Of a stretch of DNA of 44,175 nucleotides, positions 31,535-42,159 are shown piece after piece. Source of the DNA: an uncultured Bacteroidales bacterium (lineage in GTDB: Bacteria; Bacteroidota; Bacteroidia; Bacteroidales; Paludibacteraceae). Numbering within the stretch: the first letter of the stretch is position 1; each line of letters begins with the position of its first letter. The position numbers were made by a program, and so were the translations under genes. Location: assembly GCA_946403215.1 (NCBI GenBank), contig CAMIZG010000012.1, forward strand, positions 1 to 44,175, in the 5' to 3' direction. The notes beneath the pieces are model-generated. The model searched no databases. It saw only the letters and a list, made by a program, of their open reading frames with translations, and had not been told where the DNA came from.

Positions 31535-32014
31535 TTACTTATTCTGGCGAGAGAACAGGTGTACACGGAAAAACAGGAGAAGGGTGTACAATAATGCCAG
31601 AGCAAGCAGAACAAACGGTTCGCCGACAGGTGTGGGATTCGGAAGAACGCCAATCGGGTCATCCTCGTCAGGGTCGCCCCAGCCTCTACGCAGATTACGC
31701 TGTATGCCGCCGTTGTCAGACGAGTTGTCTGACAGCAGGGCATCAGCAGGCGTATATTGGAAGTATGAAGAAGCCTTCACGCCCTCCTCAAAGTCAGGGT
31801 TATATGCCGAGATGGAGCGGCATGCGGGCGTATATCCGCGTGATGCGGGCATAGTCTGCCTATAAGAAGTTCCAGCCCTGTTGGTGGTGCTGTAAGATGA
31901 AGTGTAGCCCCACGATTCGCTTTGCGTAGTTATCTGGGCAGATGCATGAAGGCAGCTGCCCCAAAGGACTAAGCCCGTGAGAACCACTATATGCATTATA
32001 ACGTGTCGTATCAT
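31535..32014 (-). CDS. Small exported protein with C-terminal membrane anchor
   Basis: 159 residues. N-terminal signal peptide (about 1-26, ending SASA). The polar middle is rich in Ser/Tyr/Thr. The C-terminus has a Pro/Gly stretch (GVLPNPTPVGEP), a hydrophobic helix (FVLLALALLYTLLLFF) and a basic tail, the tripartite layout of a sorting or anchoring signal. It begins 3 bases after the stop of the giant gene, so the two are co-translated. Possible roles are an assembly or anchoring partner of the giant protein; no family is recognised. Confidence 0.8.
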   Translation of the reverse strand: MIRHVIMHIVVLTGLVLWGSCLHASAQITTQSESWGYTSSYSTTNRAGTSYRQTMPASRGYTPACRSISAYNPDFEEGVKASSYFQYTPADALLSDNSSDNGGIQRNLRRGWGDPDEDDPIGVLPNPTPVGEPFVLLALALLYTLLLFFRVHLFSRQNK

Positions 32015-32017
32015 TTT

Positions 32018-35000
32018 CTATCGCAGTTTTTGTCCGAACATTGTGTAAACATGTCCGTCACGCAGTATATAGACATGTCCGTCTCTGATTAATTTGATTG
32101 CAGGGGTGCTCTCCTCATCGCTCTGAATGATGGTTGTTGCTACCGGATTCGTCGAATCGCCGGGTGTGTAGCCGCGCCGGCGGATGTAGAAGCGCGTTTC
32201 GTGATTGACCTCCGGAGTAGGAATCTTCAGGCATATGCCATCCAGGATTGTGCGCTCGGTGTTGGTCAGAGAGTCGTAGAGTACCAGCTCTCCGTCAATA
32301 TTGTTCACACCCGTGAACCACAGTTGCGTTTCCGGATCAAACGGCAGGTCACTCAAGTAGAACGAAATAGGCACGTTGAGAATCTCATCCCTTAGGTTGA
32401 TGCTCAGGCCGTAATCGCCTTCCATAGCGTAGATGTTGAACGGCGTAGCCGGTGTAGAGTTGTTGGTGTAGTGGTCGATGTTGACAGTAGTCAGTATCGC
32501 GTCCTCACCATTCAATATGGCGGAGTGGTATCCCTGACCGATCCGCAGCCGTGAGAAGCAGCGCTCCGAGACGGGGTTTGTGGCTGTTACGGTCATTATG
32601 CCCTTGCTCAGTCCTGTTGCTCCGTTGCGTAGCGGTGCAGGCAAAGGCCGTACCACCTGAGCGGGTGATGTGACGATGCGGTTCGTGTTGAGCCGCAGGG
32701 TTTTCTCCGTACCCTCCGTAGTGGATATCACTATCGCGTGCATCGGGGGCAGATAACGCTCGGGATTGGTGATTACATTTGTTGTGGCTTCGGCTGCAGC
32801 CTTGCTAGTCTTTGTGTATTCATTGTTGGCTCCCATGTAGTCAAAACCCTCATCCAGTCCATTGTCTGCTATGAAGCCCCAGATGTCGATATATCCCATT
32901 GTGGGGTTACCGAATACGTATGCCGTGGATGCCACCTCGTTGGTCAGCGTGTAATCCTTGTACGTGCCATCGGTGTCGAATGCCAGTTTACCGGCTTTAC
33001 CTGTGCCGCCTGCAGCCACATCACGCTCATCACGCAGGTTAGGTACGTAGAAGTCGTACATTTTGTCGCCATCGACGTTGTAATAGTAGTAAATATCGTC
33101 GTTCTTGGGCAGCCGAACGTCTGCATCAGCGCCTGACGCCGTGCGCGTGAAGATAGCCCAGCCTAATGCAGGCGGCAGCGAATAATCCATTCCGTTGGTT
33201 ACTCTCGACCACTCGGCTTCAGCAGTTCGTGTGGAGTCTTTCACATTGTCGCCATTGCCCTTTTGTACGATTTCGCGGCTGTACAGCGAGAGCCAGTACG
33301 AGGCGTTGCCGGTGGTTGCGTTGCGTCCGTCTGCATCGAACTCACCGACCTCCCATGCAGGTGTTGTGCCGTTAATGTCAGCGTTGGCCATGAATATATC
33401 ACCGCTCATCATACCCGTAACAGGTGCCGAGCGGAATGCCCACTGGTTCTTAGGCAGACTCATATCCACCACAGCCTTGTTGTAGTTCAAGTGCTGCTGT
33501 TGTCCCATGGCTGCGCCCGGCAGGAAGCGTACGGCGTTACACCTGTTGTACTCGAATCCGGTCTGCTTGATCGAATCCTTCCGGCTGATGCTGCTCGGTA
33601 TTACAGGATATGGCAGGCCGTCCTCCATAGCAGGAATGATTACGTTCGTTACTCTGGTCGGTGCAAAGTGTGCATCGGAGTGTATAGGTTTGTTCTCGAG
33701 GTCCAGACCAATCCAGTTGTTCGGATTGTTCCAGCTGGCGTTACCGTCAGCCTTCGGATCCCACTGTACGGCACTCGGCAGAACGGCTATCGTGAACGGC
33801 ACTGTACCTACGCGACAGTCGCTCTCCGGCAGAGTGGGCGAACCTGTATGCGTCTGCATCGTGATACCGAACGTATAGCGGTAGCCTGAGCGCATCTTAT
33901 AGCTGTCGGCTGTGGGGGTCAGTATCAGGTCGTCGCCGCTCTTGTAGTAGCCTGAGTTGTCACTACCCGAGCTGAAGTCATATACTCTGTCAGGCTCGAG
34001 ATGTAACTTGTGGACACCCTCACGATAGTCCGGGTCGTTGGTCGAGAGGAATGCTATTGTATCCAGTGCCACAAGAGCCTTGATCGAGTCGATAGGTATA
34101 ACGATTGATCTGTTGGCATCGCCTTTGGTCAGCAGGATTACCTGAGGTTCAACCATAGGCTCGGCATCGGGGTTGAAGCCGCCAAGCGCCATCGGTACAT
34201 CACCGCCTACGGTAGATTTGAGTTTGATGAATACCGGTGTCGGGCATACATCTACCTCCATGTCAAGCATTGCATCAGAGCCGGTGCCTACTATCGGGAA
34301 GATCATGTACTGAACCGAATCGTCCTTAACCGTTGTAATCGTCAGGTTGGAGTGATACATGGTCAGGAATCCAGCGTTCACCAGGTGTGCAAGTATATCG
34401 TACGGATGCGCACCGCTCTCCAGTGTGATACTTTCCGAACTCCTTACATACTCCATCTCGATGCGGCTTACTTCCGACAGGTTGTGCGCAAACCGGTTGG
34501 TGTTGTGTGAAACCCTTCCGACCGGCTCGCAGCGGAGAATATCCTTAATAACCTTCTCGATATCCTTGTATGGGTATCCGTAGCGTGTCGTGCTGTAGGA
34601 GGTCGAATCGCCGTACAGCAGCCAGTCGTTGTAGCACGAGCCGTTGATATCCGCCGGAGCGGCGTGATCCTGCAGCAGCGAGCCGCGGACGCGCAGACTT
34701 ACATCGTAGGTAGTGTTGGCGCACATGCCGGATACGATCTTTTCTGCTTGCTCCTCGCCGTTGAGTTCCAACATCATTCGGTTGCTGATCTTCAGGTCAC
34801 TCGTCATGGCGCAGATACTGCTCGTCAGCTCTTTGAACGCCAACGACATACGTACACGGTAGTGGTTGCGCGGTAGCATCTCTGCCTTGTGAACCATGTA
34901 CATCACGGGGCGGAGTTCACCGTCAAGCAACTCGTAGATATATCCTACACGGAACGGTTCGCCACCTGACTCCAGCGAGTCTTCAAACCGATCAACAAGG

Positions 35001-38000
35001 TCGCCTACATTGGGGAAGATCAGTTCACTGCCGGGCTCATAAGCCTCGGTAGGCATGTGTACTACACCATATATTGTATCATTCGTAGCAGGCAATACGG
35101 CACGTACGGTATCTGCGTTAATGAAGCCGTCTATCGGGGAAACGAATTCTGTTTCCACATCCTCTTCCACATGCTCGATGGTATAATATACGTCATGATC
35201 GTTGTATCCCTTGTCGTGGAATCCCTTGTAGTCCACGCGGAGCACTACGTGCGTTATCTCGTCGGTCTCGCCCTCTTTCATACAGGTGGTGTTGGCCTGG
35301 TAGGCAATGAGTGGCGGCTTGGTGGCGAAGATGCACATGTCGTCGATGATAAAGTCGTTACCGTCATCGTTCGCTGCCATATTATATACGCGCACGCGGA
35401 AGTGTTCGTAATCTTTCTTCTGCTCAATCGGGAAGTAGATCTGGTACCATTTGCTTGACTGTGGCAGGTCACCGGTCATGTACGAGGTAATATCTTCCCA
35501 CGAGGAATTATCCAAGGATCCCTGCACACTGAACAGGAAGTTCGGGCAGGTCTTGCCGGACTCATTGCCAGGGTTGCCCACATAGGCGGAGAAGTACATC
35601 TTCTGTCCCTCGCACAACTTCTTGTGCAGCGAGATAGCAGCCACCTGTCCGGCGGAGGACATACCGTCGCAGAAGATCATGTAACCGTTGGCGGCGCCGC
35701 CGTGCTGCTCCATCTTGTGCCAGTACGTGCCGAACGACGGGATGCGGTTGATCAGGTTGTACTCACCCATGTTCGCCAAGTTCGTCAGACCGCCCTTGTT
35801 GTGCGGACGGTTGTCGGGCAGCAGCGCCGTTCTGGGGTAGGCAAAGCCGTACGAAGCATCCGCCCACGGCAGCGGGTGAGGATAAACGGTGTAATCGGTA
35901 CCCGGCTTGTTGTAGTCGAAGTTCAAGCGCTCCAACACCTCAAAGTGCTGCTCAATCTCGTCGTTGGTGATAATGGCTGCACCTTTATCCTCCAACTTCG
36001 GACCATATTGGTCTGTACGGTGATAAATTACCACATAGCGGCAGATATTGAACATGTTGCTGCCGAACACAGGGTCTTCCGGATCAGGATCCCCTACTGT
36101 TCCTGCGTGCGTTGATATAATACTACGTGCGCGTAAACAATATATAACTGTATCCACCTCTTTTCCGGCGGGGATACTTGTTTTCTTCGGTACGCTCAGG
36201 AAGTCGTTACCTTCCGTAACAGTGTATGCACACTCGGTGTATGTATTGGTTGATGGGTTGTAGGTGTACCATTGGCATGGCGCATCCCATCCGCCGCACC
36301 AGATCATCGTATCCTGACGAGTAACACCTTCTCCATCAGGTGTCGAACTCATGGATGACCAGTTGTCGTCTCGCATATAGTAGCCCAACATGGACTCGGA
36401 GTGCCCGGTTTTCTTTAAGTTATCGTAGTTGTACCGTTGTTCTGTGCTGAGCAGCAAGCGTGCGTTCAGCGGTGCGCGTACAACGTGGTCCTCCAAGTAG
36501 CGCTGACCGGCATACGGAGCGGTTGATGCATATTTGTAGCTCTCCATCCTCTCCGCCATTTCGGTCCAGGGGTGCAACTCGTATATCTCGCGCAGCGACA
36601 AGGTCGGCTCAATGATTTGTCGCATCGTATCCAACTTGTCTATATCCACCTGGTTGACGTCCTTCATGGACAATGGCAGATTGTCGTAGTACACACTCTT
36701 GTCCAGCGCATAAGTGACTGTATCTTTGTTTTGTGGCGGATAAACCATCGGCGCCTTGGATGGCGGGTCTTTACGGGCATTATAGTCCTGTGAAGGAACA
36801 TGGAAGATGGTGAAGCGTCCCTGGGTTGGCACGCTGCTATATCCTTCAGAATGATCCTCAGGATTGTTCCAAATCGTATCACCGATGATACGGAACGGGA
36901 AGTTCCATTTGCCGGTATTACTCGGTTCGGTCTCCCATTTCTCGGCAGGAATATCCGTATCCTCTTCGCCTGCATTCAGCGAGTACCAGCGCCACCAGCC
37001 GTAGAAGTTACGCTCGCGTACCGGCAACTCGACACGCTGATCTGTTGATTGCGCTTTGTTCGACGGGTTGTAGTAGTAGATGATATTCTTGTTCTCATGC
37101 ACCTGTTGTACACCATCTGCCAGCGGGTCACCCGATGCACCTTTGGAGTGAATGAGCACCTGGTTGTTGGCATACTGGAATTTGCTCAACTGAGTCACAC
37201 CGAGACGGAAGTTGATATAGCGCCAGCGGCCATTGACTTCCATCGTATAGGCTATATACACGTAAGCCGAGCGCGGTGAACGGATACCGTCCTGCGTGCA
37301 ACTAACGGTAATCGTATTGCTGCCTTTGGCACTGATATTGCACCACGTGGGCGTGTTACCGTATTCATCAATCAGGCGGATCTCGGTCAGTGCCGGATTG
37401 TCGAAGTGCATAGCCGATGTATGGTCGTGGCTGTCGCTGGTGTAATCTACCACGTGGTTGTCAACGTCCATTGTACTCGTTCCGGTACGGTGGTCGGTGT
37501 GCAGGGTAAAAGTATGCGTCATGCCTCCGCTCACTTCTGCCGGGAAGACGTAGTTGTACTCATCGCGCTCCACGATACAGATGATCGAGTCGTGAGGCAC
37601 TGTGTGATAGGTCTTGCGGATAAGCGGAATCTTCAGGTGAGCATCCTCTAATGAACTGAAACTGATCCAATTGCTTGCAAAGCGGTAATCCGGTGCACCG
37701 TCTTGCAGCGAAATGACTACATCCAGTGTATCCACTATGTTCACGAACGGTCCTTTACCTGCCGGATAACGTATCTCCAGCGGGCTGTCGCCGGCAGGAG
37801 TAACGGTGGTGGTCAGTGTAGTGGTGTTCGTCGATTTGCTCAATCCGCTGGCACCTGCGCTGAAACGGCTGTCGCTAATGAGGTTGATAGCATAGTTCGT
37901 CTTCCAGTCGTTGCCGGCTGAGATAAGGTCTGCTATATCTTCCTCATCAACACGACCGCAGTAGGTAACAATGCTGTCCAGCATCATTGAATAGATGCGG

Positions 38001-41000
38001 TACGCCTTGTAGCGCGTCTGTACCGCTGAGCCGATGGTGCTGTTGTAACCGAACTCCAGTTGATTGACACTCGGGTAGGGATTTTTTTCGTGTATATAGT
38101 ACTCGGGTTGCAGATAACTCCAGGAGAACACTGTGGCTTCTGCATAGTTCTCGGTCAGTGTCAGCGAAGGAGTACTGCCTACAACGGTGAACTTCAGCCA
38201 CTTGTTGGCACCGTACTTGAGTTTAACCTGCTCCTCGAAGTTCGCATTGTCGTTGACGTACTCGTGCACATATTCGTACGTCAGCGTAGCCGCACCGCTG
38301 CCTGCTACTGCAGGATTGGATGAACCGTCGATGACAAAATCCATGTTAACGCCATAATCAGTTCTCAACGACAACTGCTGCTCAGCCTGATTGACATACG
38401 TATATCGCCACGGCGTGATATACTGCGTCTGGTCGTTGGCAGCATTCGCCGAGCCTTTCACCAGTTGGGTCTTGCCGTCTTCCTTCTTGTAGAGCGTGTT
38501 GTTTTTGAGTTCATACCGACGGAAGATCAGTCCTCCGCTACCTGCCATAATGTAGTAGCGCTGTCCGCCGGCTACAGCCGACCAGATCAGCTCGCTGCTA
38601 CTCAATGCAGATTGCTGCAAGGGCACACGGCCCGTAACAGGATATGTCACTGCATCTACCGTAGCGGTCGAATTGATAATCAGCGTATCCACGTTAACGC
38701 CGCTGCTGTTCTCTGCTTTCGTCACAAGGGTGACATGGTCGTTCAGCGTGTTCCCGGCATCCACATCGAAGTACGCACCGCCGCTGGTGAACTCGCATTG
38801 ACCCGGACCAAGACGCAACGAGGAGGTTACATCCACGGTGCTCAGAATCTCTTCGCCGAACACGTTGCCGTCGGTATCCAGCAACTGGTGAGCGGTGATC
38901 TTTGCCATCGTGAAAGTCAGCCGTTTGCTTGCGCCCGCCAGCGGGTAGAAGTTGTACATCGGGTACTCAGGCGTTATGGCGAGGCGAGTTATATCCTCGC
39001 CGTAGTGCGTGGTCTTGGTGCGGATGATAATGTCGCGGTAGCGCGAACCGTCAGGACGGATATGCAGTCCCGGCGCACCTTCGCGCCAGCGACCGTAGTA
39101 TTCCTTGATCTTAACAGGACCCAAGGTGCGCAGCGTGATACGCAACGTATCCACGATATCAATATAGTCGCCGTTATACCTAATGTCCATCGGGCTGGTC
39201 AAGCCGCTGGTGATGGTTCTGCCGAAGTTGCTGCCGCTCATGTGCGGAAGATCCTCCTCTTCCACGCTTGCTAAATCCACACGCGAATCGCGGATGTATT
39301 CAAAGTCCTCCACCAGACGGTAGTTCGGATCCAGACGCAACTGACTTGCAATCGTCAGAATCTTGTTGTTGTCCGGGTGGAAATAGATAACCTGGTCGTC
39401 AATCTTCGTGACAGCCTTCAACTGCTTGCCTATCAGTTTCGACTGCACTTCGCGGACTGTCTGCTCGTCATGGTGGTAGGCAAATACGATCTCGTCCGTC
39501 CATTCGTCGGTGGTGTCGGGTATAACTACATAGTGCTCATCCGCCACGCGTACACGGGAGATCTGGAAGACAGTAGCATCCTCCTCGTTTGCTACTCCGT
39601 CAAACTGGTTGTCGGCAGCGTTGTATGCAATCCAAGGAGCACTGCTGTTATCGCGCTCATCGCGCGTAATGACGCCAGCTACACGGTGCAGATAGTGGGT
39701 GGAGGACAGTTTGGCGTTCTTCACATCCGCTACGGTGTAATCCGGCCAGCCGTTGCGACCTGTTGTGCCGGTCGATTTGAATAGACCTGCCCAACTGTTG
39801 TTGGCAAGCACCGTATTCGGGGCGGTGTAGTACAAACCGAGGTACTCCTCGTTATCCGGAGCAAAGTGCTCGTAGAACTCCAGCGAGTCTATTGCTCCGT
39901 AACGCATCTCACGGCGCGGGTCAAGCACTACCTCATCCGCAGCACACTCAGCGCACGCATCGGGATGGGTAAGAACCTTGAAGGTGTTGATATAATTGTT
40001 GTCGGCATTCTCGGCGTTCGCCATACCCTGCCAGGCGTTTGTCCATTCGGCAATGTAGCGGGCACGCGAGAAACGCGGCGCAGCCGTACCCGGGTGAGTA
40101 AGGAAATAGCGCTTGCCGTCGTTCTTCACAAACGAGAGCGCCACGTGGATCGTACCGGTGTACGTGGCTTTGGCATACAGCGTGGTAGGGCCGGCGGGCA
40201 GGTTAACTACTTGACCCGGAGTGTACAATGTACCCGTTCCGTCTGGGTTTGTAGTCCAGCCATGGAAAGTAAAACCTTTCACCAGACGCGCTTCGCGAAT
40301 GGTCACGGAAGTCTCGCCGTGCATCGGGTACTGGTCAGCAATGGTATCACCCGTACAACCGTTGTTGTTGTAGTGAATATGCCGGTCAGGGTTGGCGGGC
40401 ACAAACTCAATGGCACCGTTGGGACTATCATCGTCAACGTGGATACGTGCCCAACCGTCGCGGTCGATAATACTTCCGCCGCCAACAACAGGCACGGATG
40501 TACCCGTTACCGGAACACTCCAACCTGGAATATCTGCGCCCGGATCCGTCTCGCTGAACTCCGAGCCGGTGAACATCGTGGCTTTGATGGTCAGAGCTGC
40601 GTACTCGGCGGTGATATGCCACATCTCCTCGCACGTCCAGGTCGTGTAGTCGGCATTCGGGATCAGGCGGATGTTACGTCCTGTGTTTGTACGCAGGAAG
40701 TAGCCGCCGGGCTGGAACTCCACACCCAGGTTCTGTTTGCCGGTTTGGGTCGTATCGACAATCATCTGTCCGTACGCACCTCGTGGCGCCTTAAGCCCTA
40801 AATAGTGAATCTTCAAGGTGTCGATTTGCTTGAACTGCGAATTAAACGCATCTCCTTGGTCCGTATGGCAATACTTGTTCTTATATCCCACATAGTAATA
40901 CGTACTATCGGACATCGGCACATTCATATAATCGCTTACATAGTACTTGGTCTCCCCAAGCCGCTCCATGCATTTCAGATGGTCGATGGTGTAGATCTTC

Positions 41001-41974
41001 TTCTTAGTGGTGTACGTCGCCGGCGTTTTGGCAAAGTCGTTATTGTACTGTACATAATCCTGCTCGTCGTATGCGAAGAAATATGAATCCGCGCAGGTAG
41101 ATGTAAACGGCTCGTCTAACACATACAAACGGAAAATCGTACGCGGAGTAGCATGGTGTTTATCTTTGTTACCAAAAGCGTACAATGCCTGACCCGGTCG
41201 GGCTGATGCCTCCTTGTTACTGTATTGTATGGTACTCAGTGTTTTATTGAAACCAACCAACGAGGCATTGCGATAAGACACGGGATTTCCGTTGCTTCGG
41301 GGAATATCGAGCCAATACACTTCACGGTAAGGCATGCCTAAGAAGCCATAGCCCTTCTCTCCGTTGAATCGACCTACAGCATCTTGATCCGTTCTACCTT
41401 CAAGTTCTGTTAATTTTCTGTTCGGGTCGAACGTAGTAACCGATGAACGGTTGGTAGGCACAACAAAGATCGCGTTACAGATGTTAACATTATCAGTCTC
41501 TCTGGTCAAATCGCCTTGGTACCTGAACGAGTTGCCGGAAGACGTGAGCAGGGTGTAGGAATCACCGCTGGGGTTGCTACTCCACATCGTATAGGCTATA
41601 CCGTCCAATGTGTACCTTTTTCCGCCACTTATGAGCGTCACAGCTTCCTGAATCGTCCAAATGGAAGGCGTAGCCGGTTCAGTAGCGCCGTCGGCCTGCG
41701 GAATCAACTTAAGGAAATTACCTTTTCCGCCATCCCAGTTCGTGTAACCGAAATATCCTCCGGTGTAACCGGGGTAATGGCACACGAAATACTCTTCTCC
41801 GTTCACCATCGTGGACAGCAGAATACGTTGATTCGGCTGCAGGTTAACCACCAGACCACCATCGGTCGGAGTGAAATCATAAACTGGTGCACCGAACATC
41901 TTTATCGAAACCGTCAGCGCCGTCACAAGCATCAGTGACCGGAAACTGCGTGTGTGGAAATTAAATCTCTTCAT
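32018..41974 (-). CDS. Giant 3318-residue surface protein
   Basis: Signal peptide about 1-29 (ending MFGA). It is a string of beta-rich modules. An InlB/Listeria-Bacteroides-type repeat lies at about 535-605 (GFTFHGWTTNPDGTGTLY). Two related modules lie at about 920-1090 and 1400-1590, sharing EIRY- or DIRY-x-G, then IVDTL and a Y-x-F-x-A-G segment. Lectin-like stretches surround GGQRYYIMAGSGG (about 1130). A jelly-roll-like carbohydrate-binding or MAM-like module lies at about 2120-2215 (MYFSAYVGNPGNESG ... FIIDDMCIF), and an adhesin-type module near 2740 (WNNPNNW). The tail is K-L-I-R-D-G-H ... R-D-G-H-V-Y-T-M-F-G. No catalytic site recognised. Its frame is intact for nearly 10 kb, which argues for selection. 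Probably an exported adhesin or matrix protein. Its own promoter lies at 42080. Confidence 0.9.
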   Translation of the reverse strand: MKRFNFHTRSFRSLMLVTALTVSIKMFGAPVYDFTPTDGGLVVNLQPNQRILLSTMVNGEEYFVCHYPGYTGGYFGYTNWDGGKGNFLKLIPQADGATEPATPSIWTIQEAVTLISGGKRYTLDGIAYTMWSSNPSGDSYTLLTSSGNSFRYQGDLTRETDNVNICNAIFVVPTNRSSVTTFDPNRKLTELEGRTDQDAVGRFNGEKGYGFLGMPYREVYWLDIPRSNGNPVSYRNASLVGFNKTLSTIQYSNKEASARPGQALYAFGNKDKHHATPRTIFRLYVLDEPFTSTCADSYFFAYDEQDYVQYNNDFAKTPATYTTKKKIYTIDHLKCMERLGETKYYVSDYMNVPMSDSTYYYVGYKNKYCHTDQGDAFNSQFKQIDTLKIHYLGLKAPRGAYGQMIVDTTQTGKQNLGVEFQPGGYFLRTNTGRNIRLIPNADYTTWTCEEMWHITAEYAALTIKATMFTGSEFSETDPGADIPGWSVPVTGTSVPVVGGGSIIDRDGWARIHVDDDSPNGAIEFVPANPDRHIHYNNNGCTGDTIADQYPMHGETSVTIREARLVKGFTFHGWTTNPDGTGTLYTPGQVVNLPAGPTTLYAKATYTGTIHVALSFVKNDGKRYFLTHPGTAAPRFSRARYIAEWTNAWQGMANAENADNNYINTFKVLTHPDACAECAADEVVLDPRREMRYGAIDSLEFYEHFAPDNEEYLGLYYTAPNTVLANNSWAGLFKSTGTTGRNGWPDYTVADVKNAKLSSTHYLHRVAGVITRDERDNSSAPWIAYNAADNQFDGVANEEDATVFQISRVRVADEHYVVIPDTTDEWTDEIVFAYHHDEQTVREVQSKLIGKQLKAVTKIDDQVIYFHPDNNKILTIASQLRLDPNYRLVEDFEYIRDSRVDLASVEEEDLPHMSGSNFGRTITSGLTSPMDIRYNGDYIDIVDTLRITLRTLGPVKIKEYYGRWREGAPGLHIRPDGSRYRDIIIRTKTTHYGEDITRLAITPEYPMYNFYPLAGASKRLTFTMAKITAHQLLDTDGNVFGEEILSTVDVTSSLRLGPGQCEFTSGGAYFDVDAGNTLNDHVTLVTKAENSSGVNVDTLIINSTATVDAVTYPVTGRVPLQQSALSSSELIWSAVAGGQRYYIMAGSGGLIFRRYELKNNTLYKKEDGKTQLVKGSANAANDQTQYITPWRYTYVNQAEQQLSLRTDYGVNMDFVIDGSSNPAVAGSGAATLTYEYVHEYVNDNANFEEQVKLKYGANKWLKFTVVGSTPSLTLTENYAEATVFSWSYLQPEYYIHEKNPYPSVNQLEFGYNSTIGSAVQTRYKAYRIYSMMLDSIVTYCGRVDEEDIADLISAGNDWKTNYAINLISDSRFSAGASGLSKSTNTTTLTTTVTPAGDSPLEIRYPAGKGPFVNIVDTLDVVISLQDGAPDYRFASNWISFSSLEDAHLKIPLIRKTYHTVPHDSIICIVERDEYNYVFPAEVSGGMTHTFTLHTDHRTGTSTMDVDNHVVDYTSDSHDHTSAMHFDNPALTEIRLIDEYGNTPTWCNISAKGSNTITVSCTQDGIRSPRSAYVYIAYTMEVNGRWRYINFRLGVTQLSKFQYANNQVLIHSKGASGDPLADGVQQVHENKNIIYYYNPSNKAQSTDQRVELPVRERNFYGWWRWYSLNAGEEDTDIPAEKWETEPSNTGKWNFPFRIIGDTIWNNPEDHSEGYSSVPTQGRFTIFHVPSQDYNARKDPPSKAPMVYPPQNKDTVTYALDKSVYYDNLPLSMKDVNQVDIDKLDTMRQIIEPTLSLREIYELHPWTEMAERMESYKYASTAPYAGQRYLEDHVVRAPLNARLLLSTEQRYNYDNLKKTGHSESMLGYYMRDDNWSSMSSTPDGEGVTRQDTMIWCGGWDAPCQWYTYNPSTNTYTECAYTVTEGNDFLSVPKKTSIPAGKEVDTVIYCLRARSIISTHAGTVGDPDPEDPVFGSNMFNICRYVVIYHRTDQYGPKLEDKGAAIITNDEIEQHFEVLERLNFDYNKPGTDYTVYPHPLPWADASYGFAYPRTALLPDNRPHNKGGLTNLANMGEYNLINRIPSFGTYWHKMEQHGGAANGYMIFCDGMSSAGQVAAISLHKKLCEGQKMYFSAYVGNPGNESGKTCPNFLFSVQGSLDNSSWEDITSYMTGDLPQSSKWYQIYFPIEQKKDYEHFRVRVYNMAANDDGNDFIIDDMCIFATKPPLIAYQANTTCMKEGETDEITHVVLRVDYKGFHDKGYNDHDVYYTIEHVEEDVETEFVSPIDGFINADTVRAVLPATNDTIYGVVHMPTEAYEPGSELIFPNVGDLVDRFEDSLESGGEPFRVGYIYELLDGELRPVMYMVHKAEMLPRNHYRVRMSLAFKELTSSICAMTSDLKISNRMMLELNGEEQAEKIVSGMCANTTYDVSLRVRGSLLQDHAAPADINGSCYNDWLLYGDSTSYSTTRYGYPYKDIEKVIKDILRCEPVGRVSHNTNRFAHNLSEVSRIEMEYVRSSESITLESGAHPYDILAHLVNAGFLTMYHSNLTITTVKDDSVQYMIFPIVGTGSDAMLDMEVDVCPTPVFIKLKSTVGGDVPMALGGFNPDAEPMVEPQVILLTKGDANRSIVIPIDSIKALVALDTIAFLSTNDPDYREGVHKLHLEPDRVYDFSSGSDNSGYYKSGDDLILTPTADSYKMRSGYRYTFGITMQTHTGSPTLPESDCRVGTVPFTIAVLPSAVQWDPKADGNASWNNPNNWIGLDLENKPIHSDAHFAPTRVTNVIIPAMEDGLPYPVIPSSISRKDSIKQTGFEYNRCNAVRFLPGAAMGQQQHLNYNKAVVDMSLPKNQWAFRSAPVTGMMSGDIFMANADINGTTPAWEVGEFDADGRNATTGNASYWLSLYSREIVQKGNGDNVKDSTRTAEAEWSRVTNGMDYSLPPALGWAIFTRTASGADADVRLPKNDDIYYYYNVDGDKMYDFYVPNLRDERDVAAGGTGKAGKLAFDTDGTYKDYTLTNEVASTAYVFGNPTMGYIDIWGFIADNGLDEGFDYMGANNEYTKTSKAAAEATTNVITNPERYLPPMHAIVISTTEGTEKTLRLNTNRIVTSPAQVVRPLPAPLRNGATGLSKGIMTVTATNPVSERCFSRLRIGQGYHSAILNGEDAILTTVNIDHYTNNSTPATPFNIYAMEGDYGLSINLRDEILNVPISFYLSDLPFDPETQLWFTGVNNIDGELVLYDSLTNTERTILDGICLKIPTPEVNHETRFYIRRRGYTPGDSTNPVATTIIQSDEESTPAIKLIRDGHVYILRDGHVYTMFGQKLR

Positions 41975-42079
41975 TTTCTACCATCTTTACCTTAATATAC
42001 TCAAATGTATCTTCCCAAGCGGCCACTATATGCATAGTGACCTCATGTGAGTGAGACAAATAAAATAATTTATAATATG

Positions 42080-42111
42080 CAAAGGTACAAAAAAAAAAGC
42101 AATTGCGCAAT
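42080..42111 (-). promoter_or_regulatory. Promoter of the giant-protein operon
   Basis: Minus-strand TACCTTTG (42080-42087) with ATTG 20 bases upstream (42108-42111), one mismatch from the Bacteroidetes consensus. The leader would be about 100 bases and has no strong structure that I can see. Confidence 0.65.
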
Positions 42112-42159
42112 AGGACAAATGCTTTTTTTACGTATTATTAAGAAATCGGCTACCTTTTT

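Noticed and set aside
38465..39274. Long plus-strand reading frames opposite the giant gene
   Set aside because: They mirror the codon pattern of the minus-strand frame and have no signal peptide, start context or family resemblance.
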